Below are positions 60,053-64,000 of a stretch of 64,000 nt of DNA, piece after piece. Below the pieces are notes generated by a model. That model made no database searches. It was given only the letters and a program-made list of their open reading frames with translations, and had not been told where the DNA came from. Origin of the DNA: DASQFQ01 sp963722815 (GTDB taxonomy: Bacteria; Actinomycetota; Thermoleophilia; Solirubrobacterales; Solirubrobacteraceae); NCBI GenBank assembly GCA_963722815.1, contig CAVROM010000004.1, positions 1 to 64,000 on the forward strand. Reading direction: 5' to 3'. Every line of letters begins with the position of its first letter. The first letter of the stretch is position 1. A program made the translations under genes and the position numbers.

Positions 60053-61284
60053 GCACCGAGGCCGACGACCAACACGCGGCGCTCGACGGGCTCGCCGGCT
60101 CCCTGCGCGAGCGCATGCTCGCGCAGCCGGCGGAGCCCGGCACGGCCGACGACGCCCAGGAGCGGATCCGCTCCTTCGTCGACCGCGAGGCGTCGGTGCT
60201 CGACCAGCGGTCGCGCGACGCGCTCGTCGCCCGCATCGCCGAGCGCTCGTTCGGCCTCGGCCCGCTCGAGCCGCTGCTGGCCGATCCCGAGGTCGACGAG
60301 GTGCTCGTGTGCGGCACCGCGCCGGCGTGGGTTGAGCGCCGCGGGCGGCTCGAGGCCACCGAGGTGCGGTTCGCGTCGGACGGCGAGCTGCGCCACGCGA
60401 TCGAGCGCATCCTCGCCCCGCTGGGCCGCCGCGTCGACGAGGCCGAGCCGCTGTGCGACGCCCGCCTGCCCGACGGCTCGCGCGTGAACGTCGTGATCCC
60501 GCCGCTCGCGCTCGACGGCCCCGTCCTGACCATCCGGCGCTTCCGCCACCGCGGCTTCACGCCCGACGAGCTAGTGCAGAACGGGACGCTCACCGCACCG
60601 CTCGTCGAGCTGCTCGCGCGGGCGGTCCGCCGCCGCTGCAACCTGCTCGTCTGCGGCGGGACCGGCTCGGGCAAGACGACGCTGCTCAACGCACTCTCCT
60701 CCTTCATCGATCCCGGCGAGCGCGTCGTGACGATCGAGGACGCCGCCGAGCTCCGCCTCCGCCAGCCTCACGTCCTACGGCTCGAGGCCCGGCCGCCCAA
60801 CCTCGAAGGGCGCGGCGAGGTCACCATCCGGCGGCTCGTCAAGAACGCGCTGCGGATGCGTCCGGATCGGATCGTGGTCGGCGAGGTGCGCGGCCCTGAG
60901 GCCCTCGACATGCTGACCGCGCTCGCGACCGGCCACGACGGCTCGCTCTGCACCGTCCACGCCGGCAGCGCCGCGGAGGCGCTTCGGCGGCTCGAGACGC
61001 TCGCGCTGATGGCCGACGTCGGCCTCCCGCACGCCGCCATCCGCGAGCAGGTCGCTGACGCCATCGACCTCGTCGTCTGCCAGGCCCGCGCGGCGGACGG
61101 CAGCCGGCGGGTGACCGGCGTGGCCGAGGTCGTGCGGGTGGCCGGCGGCGCGGCGGCGAGGGAGATCTACTCGCTCCGGAACGGGCGCCCCACGTGGCGC
61201 GCGCCGCTGGGGGAGGGGATGGCGGCGAGGTTGGCGGGAGGCACCGGAGGGACGACCGGCGGCATCGAAGGAGATGCGGGATGA
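60049..61284 (+). CDS. cpaF: CpaF/TadA-type secretion ATPase
   Basis: 411 residues. An N-terminal domain (FGLGPLEPLLADPEVDEVLV) precedes a RecA-like core: Walker A CGGTGSGKTTLLNAL, Asp box TIEDAAELRL, Walker B RIVVGEVRGPEALDML, His box GHDGSLCTVHAGSA. This ATPase powers Tad/Flp pilus assembly. The GTG at 60049 starts the protein; the C-terminus (GGTGGTTGGIEGDAG) lies in a tandem duplication. Confidence 0.93.
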   Translation: MSTEADDQHAALDGLAGSLRERMLAQPAEPGTADDAQERIRSFVDREASVLDQRSRDALVARIAERSFGLGPLEPLLADPEVDEVLVCGTAPAWVERRGRLEATEVRFASDGELRHAIERILAPLGRRVDEAEPLCDARLPDGSRVNVVIPPLALDGPVLTIRRFRHRGFTPDELVQNGTLTAPLVELLARAVRRRCNLLVCGGTGSGKTTLLNALSSFIDPGERVVTIEDAAELRLRQPHVLRLEARPPNLEGRGEVTIRRLVKNALRMRPDRIVVGEVRGPEALDMLTALATGHDGSLCTVHAGSAAEALRRLETLALMADVGLPHAAIREQVADAIDLVVCQARAADGSRRVTGVAEVVRVAGGAAAREIYSLRNGRPTWRAPLGEGMAARLAGGTGGTTGGIEGDAG

Positions 61285-61360
61285 GCCCCGCGGCCTCGGG
61301 AGCGCCGGGGGGATGACCGGCGGCGTCGAAGGAGATGCGGGATGAGCACCGCGGCCGCCT
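61241..61360. repeat. 61-bp tandem duplication over the cpaF stop/tadB start
   Basis: Positions 61241-61299 and 61302-61360 align at about 53 of 59 positions. Each copy carries GAAGGAGATGCGGGATGAGC, that is, a ribosome site plus ATGA. Copy 1 gives the cpaF stop and an 11-codon ORF (61281-61316). Copy 2 encodes a further 10-codon ORF (61313-61345) and the real tadB ATG. Confidence 0.8.
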
Positions 61361-62193
61361 TGGCGGCCGCCGCCGGCGCCTGCGGGGTGCTGGGTGGCTG
61401 GGAGGTGCTCGCGACCGCGGAGGCGGTGCGGGTCGCCGAGCGGCTGGAGGCTGCGGTCGCGCCGCTCGGCCGGGCGCGGCGGGAGGGGCTGGCGCCGAGT
61501 GGGGTGGAGCGGCGGCGGCTGGGCTGGCTGGCTGCGGGCTCGCTGTTCGCCGCCGGGTGGCTGCTCGGCGGCCCGCTGCTCGGGCTCATCGCGGCGTTGG
61601 CCGGCCCCGCGGCGGTCCTGGCCGTGGTGCGGGCGCGCAGAGCCCGGTACCGCGAGGAGCTCCGGCGCGGAGCGGCCGGAGCCGCCCGGGCGCTCGCCGA
61701 CGCGATCGCGGCCGGCCACTCGGTGCGCGGGGCGCTCGCCGACGTCGCGCCGACGCTGCCCGGCGCGGCCGGTCACGAGCTCTTAGTCGCCGCACGGTCG
61801 CTCGAGCTCGGCGAGCCGACCGAAGCGGTGCTCGAGCGCCTGCGAGCCGGCGCGCGCACCCGAGCGTGGGACACGCTCGTCGCCGCGATCCTGCTCCAGC
61901 GCGACGCGGGCGGCGACCTCCCCGCCCTGCTGCGCGAGCTCGCCTCCGCACTCGAGGCCGGCGACCGCCTCGAGCGCGACGCCCGCGCCGCGACTGCCCA
62001 GGCCCGCTTCACCGCCTGGCTCGTCGTCGCGCTGCCGGTGGGAGCGGCGGCACTGGCGGAGCTCGCGGCGCCGGGCTTCCTCCGCGCACTCGTCGCGGCA
62101 CCGCTGCCCGCCGCGCTCACCGCGCTCGCCTTCGTCCTCCAGGCGACCGGCCTCGTCGCGATCCACCGGATCGTCCGGCCCTCGCGCGCGTGA
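61342..62193 (+). CDS. tadB: Tad inner-membrane platform protein TadB
   Basis: 283 residues. Hydrophobic segments near 60-95 and in the C-terminal third (FTAWLVVALPVGAAALAELA, ALTALAFVLQATGLVAIHRI) flank a type II secretion F domain (GAARALADAIAAGHSVRGAL, LVAAILLQRDAGGDLPALLR). TadB and TadC form the platform on which the CpaF ATPase acts. It starts in the second copy of the duplicated ribosome site and overlaps the next mini-ORF (GTGA). Confidence 0.87.
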   Translation: MSTAAALAAAAGACGVLGGWEVLATAEAVRVAERLEAAVAPLGRARREGLAPSGVERRRLGWLAAGSLFAAGWLLGGPLLGLIAALAGPAAVLAVVRARRARYREELRRGAAGAARALADAIAAGHSVRGALADVAPTLPGAAGHELLVAARSLELGEPTEAVLERLRAGARTRAWDTLVAAILLQRDAGGDLPALLRELASALEAGDRLERDARAATAQARFTAWLVVALPVGAAALAELAAPGFLRALVAAPLPAALTALAFVLQATGLVAIHRIVRPSRA

Positions 62194-62315
62194 CGGACGT
62201 CCCGGCACCGGCCGCCGCCGCGACCAGACGGTCCTTGGGATCGGCCGACCTCTGCCGGCGCAGCGAGATCGGTCGTGTCGTCCGGCCGGCGTCCAGGGGA
62301 CTCGATCGCACGTGA
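62190..62315 (+). CDS. 41-residue linking ORF
   Basis: The GTG at 62190 overlaps the tadB stop and the TGA overlaps the tadC GTG (GTGA at 62312). The peptide (TDVPAPAAAATRRSLGSADL and a basic end) has no known domain. It is the third ORF in this operon fitted exactly between two genes. Confidence 0.4.
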   Translation: MTDVPAPAAAATRRSLGSADLCRRSEIGRVVRPASRGLDRT

Positions 62316-63097
62316 CCGCCGCCGCGGCCCTGGCCGCCGCTTCCGGAGCAGTCGGGGCGGTTGGGATCACCGATCTCGCCCGCGGCTGGAGGCCCAGGCG
62401 GCGACCGGTGGTCCGCCGGGTGGCCCGCGCGCTGCGGGCGAGCGCCGGGCATCGTCTCGCGGCCCGCGCTCCGCGGGACCTTGCCGCGCGGCTGGAGGCC
62501 GCCGGCCTCGACACGCCTCCCGGCGACGTGATGGCCGCCAAGACCGGGGCCGCGCTGATCGCGCTCCTGGCGACGCTGCCGCTCGCCGCCACGCTCGCGC
62601 CGCTGACGGCCGCCGGCGCCTTCCTCGCTCCCGACCTGCTGATCCGCCGCCGCACTCGCGCGCGGTCGCGCGCGATCGACGCCGAGCTCGGCGACGTGCT
62701 CGACCTGCTTCGAGTCGCGGTCGCTGCCGGGCTGTCACCGGGGCGGGCGCTGGCGGAGGTCGGGCGGCGCCACGGCGGGACGCTCGCCCGCGAGCTCGAC
62801 CGCGCCGCGCAGACGGTCGCGCTGGGGGTGCCGCTCGCCACGGCGCTCGCCGCGGTCGCGCGGCGGGCGCCGGCGGCGGGGATCGCCCCGCTCACCGCCA
62901 CCCTCACCCGCGCCGCCCGCCACGGCGCTCCGCTCGGGCCGAGCCTCGCCGCCCAGGCCGCCGAGGCGCGCTCCCGGACGGCTCGCCGCCACACCGAGAC
63001 GGCGGCTCGGGCGGCACCGCAGGTTCAGCTCGTGGTCGCGCTCCTGCTCGTGCCGTCGGTCCTGCTCCTCGTCGCCGCCGCGCTGATCCCGGCCTAG
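62312..63097 (+). CDS. tadC: Tad inner-membrane platform protein TadC
   Basis: 261 residues. Membrane helices near 85-115 and at the C-terminus (VQLVVALLLVPSVLLLVAAA) flank a type II secretion F domain (ELGDVLDLLRVAVAAGLSPG, VPLATALAAVARRAPAAGIA). GTG start at 62312. It ends convergently with the GNAT gene, overlapping four bases. No prepilin peptidase or Flp pilin gene is visible in the window. Confidence 0.85.
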   Translation: MTAAAALAAASGAVGAVGITDLARGWRPRRRPVVRRVARALRASAGHRLAARAPRDLAARLEAAGLDTPPGDVMAAKTGAALIALLATLPLAATLAPLTAAGAFLAPDLLIRRRTRARSRAIDAELGDVLDLLRVAVAAGLSPGRALAEVGRRHGGTLARELDRAAQTVALGVPLATALAAVARRAPAAGIAPLTATLTRAARHGAPLGPSLAAQAAEARSRTARRHTETAARAAPQVQLVVALLLVPSVLLLVAAALIPA

Positions 63098-63573
63098 ACG
63101 GGCGGCTTCGCCAGCACCACCGAGGTCTCGATCTGGCGCTCCGGGATCGACCAGTAGCGCCGGAGCAGCGTGGCGGGATCGTCGACTGCGACGAAGCCGT
63201 GCCGCTCGTAGAACCGGATCGCCCACAATGCGGCCGCCCACGTTCCGACGAGCATCTGGCCGGTGCCGCGCGCATCCAAGGCCGCCAGCAGCGCGCCGCC
63301 GATCCCTTGCCCCTGCGCCGCAGGCGACACGTAGGCGTGCCGGATCAGCGTGACGTCCTGCACCGGCTGGATGCCCATGACGCCGATCAGCTCGCCGCCG
63401 TCCTCGTAGCCCCAGAACTTCACGCCGGCCGCGATCTCGGCCTCCAGCTCGTCCGGGCCCATGTACGGCTCGTGCCAGCGGTCCTCGGGGATCACGCCGC
63501 GGTAGGCGACCGCCGCTGAATTGACGATCGCGCCGATCGCCGCCAGCTCGTCGTCGCGGCAGCGACGTATCAC
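63094..63573 (-). CDS. GNAT family N-acetyltransferase
   Basis: About 159 residues from the GTG at 63573 (another GTG at 63606 is possible). The acetyl-CoA binding A motif is LIRHAYVSPAAQGQGIGGAL (QGQGIG), preceded by FWGYEDGGELIGVMGIQP and followed by ALWAIRFYERHGFVAVD. Substrate unknown. Convergent with tadC. Confidence 0.85.
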   Translation of the reverse strand: MIRRCRDDELAAIGAIVNSAAVAYRGVIPEDRWHEPYMGPDELEAEIAAGVKFWGYEDGGELIGVMGIQPVQDVTLIRHAYVSPAAQGQGIGGALLAALDARGTGQMLVGTWAAALWAIRFYERHGFVAVDDPATLLRRYWSIPERQIETSVVLAKPPV

Positions 63574-63600
63574 CGGCGCCCCGCGCTGCTCTGTCCAGAC

Positions 63601-63762
63601 ATGCACGGTCCCAGCGCCATCCCACTCCTCGTCGAGCTCGCCGCCACCGCCATCGTCCTCACCGCGGCGCTCGCCCGCAAGCCGCTCGCCCGCGCCGCGC
63701 GCGCAGCGACCGCCCGCCTCGCCGAGCGCCGGCGCCGTCGCCTCCGCGCGGCCGCCGACTAA
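63601..63762 (+). CDS. possible 53-residue membrane protein
   Basis: One hydrophobic helix (IPLLVELAATAIVLTAALA) followed by a strongly basic tail (ARLAERRRRRLRAAAD). It is divergent from the GNAT gene and its stop overlaps the ligase stop on the other strand. No homology is recognised and it lacks the Glu5 of Flp pilins, so it may be non-coding. Confidence 0.3.
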   Translation: MHGPSAIPLLVELAATAIVLTAALARKPLARAARAATARLAERRRRRLRAAAD

Positions 63763-64000
63763 CCGAGGATCTGCGCCACGTCGAGGTCCACCGGCCGCTC
63801 GAGCTGGGCGTAGCCGCACGACTCCGGCTCGCGATCCGGCCGCCAGCGCACGAACTGCGGTGGGTGGCGGAAGCGCGAGCCCTCCATGTGGTCGTAGCGG
63901 ACCTCGAGCACGCGCTCGGGCCGCAGCGGCACGAACGACAACGACTTGCCCGGGTTCCAGCGGCTCCCGAACCCCGCGCCTGCCGGGACGTGCTCGCGCG
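63759..64000 (-). CDS. ATP-dependent DNA ligase, C-terminal part (runs off window)
   Basis: The last 80 residues show the OB-fold end of bacterial LigC/LigD-type ATP-dependent ligases: FGSRWNPGKSLSFVPLRPER, VLEVRYDHMEGSRFRHPPQF, VRWRPDREPESCGYAQLERP. The nucleotidyltransferase domain lies beyond 64000. Such ligases usually act in repair or end joining. Confidence 0.85.
   Translation of the reverse strand, partial: REHVPAGAGFGSRWNPGKSLSFVPLRPERVLEVRYDHMEGSRFRHPPQFVRWRPDREPESCGYAQLERPVDLDVAQILG

Noticed and set aside
63601..63762. Flp-type pilin for the Tad system
   Set aside because: It has a hydrophobic helix but no prepilin cleavage site or Glu5. The basic tail is unlike Flp.

Overview
The window is very GC-rich chromosomal DNA with actinobacterial features: dense overlapping genes, GTG/TTG starts, and a -10 box followed directly by the start codon in several leaderless genes. 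Gene content (Ig-like secreted proteins, a NAD(P) transhydrogenase, a Tad locus, a c-di-AMP riboswitch before an NlpC/P60 gene, an actinobacterial-type ABC/GH1 locus) suggests the class Thermoleophilia, order Solirubrobacterales. That placement is inferred from gene content and composition only.

Layout. 1-2.2 kb: a complete IS256-family element next to an IS110-family remnant. 2.2-4.8 kb: an ECF sigma factor/ArsR pair, a SAM methyltransferase and a second ArsR-type regulator. 5-9.3 kb: UPF0104 and DedA membrane proteins, a tiny zinc ribbon, a decayed azlC-azlD remnant with its Lrp regulator, and a hemolysin III protein. 9.3-15.1 kb: a hydrolase and a large membrane protein divergent from a MerR regulator, then an MMPL exporter. 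15.2-18.8 kb: a class V aminotransferase, a frameshifted NlpC/P60 gene under a c-di-AMP (ydaO) riboswitch, an EAL-domain fragment and a P450. 19-25.5 kb: a LacI-controlled sugar ABC transporter, a GH1 glycosidase and an AlkA-like glycosylase, followed by tRNA-Leu(CAG) and tRNA-Glu(CTC). 26-31.2 kb: secreted protein, metalloprotease remnant, truncated hemoglobin, PHP phosphatase, GH130-like enzyme and LemA pair.

31.2-39.6 kb is the most interesting part. A PduO-type cobalamin adenosyltransferase is divergent from a six-gene, stop/start-overlapping operon headed by a cobalamin riboswitch. The operon encodes three secreted or lipid-anchored proteins with DUF4430-like modules, EcfT, a double EcfA ATPase, and an ECF S-component whose frame continues (after one homopolymer indel) into an extracellular alpha6/alpha6-toroid domain. 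Toroid plus DUF4430 is the architecture of animal intrinsic factor/transcobalamin, so this looks like a bacterial, multi-subunit, transcobalamin-like B12 capture and import machine.

39.6-54 kb: pntAA-pntAB-pntB, an extracellular nuclease, an ion channel with an odd filter, an EEP-family protein, glpD, a secreted repeat protein overlapping folP, a Rho-like protein lacking key catalytic residues, and a VanX-like dipeptidase. 54-64 kb: small unknowns, a TipA-like MerR regulator, a response regulator/histidine kinase pair leading into a Tad locus (CpaB, secreted protein, CpaF, TadB, TadC) linked by overlapping mini-ORFs, a GNAT protein and the C-terminus of an ATP-dependent DNA ligase.

Caution: at least ten genes, including the normally essential folP, carry one-base indels, mostly in short G/C runs. 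I read most of these as sequence errors rather than decay; azlCD, the EAL fragment, the IS110 copy and the metalloprotease piece look genuinely broken because they also lack sequence.
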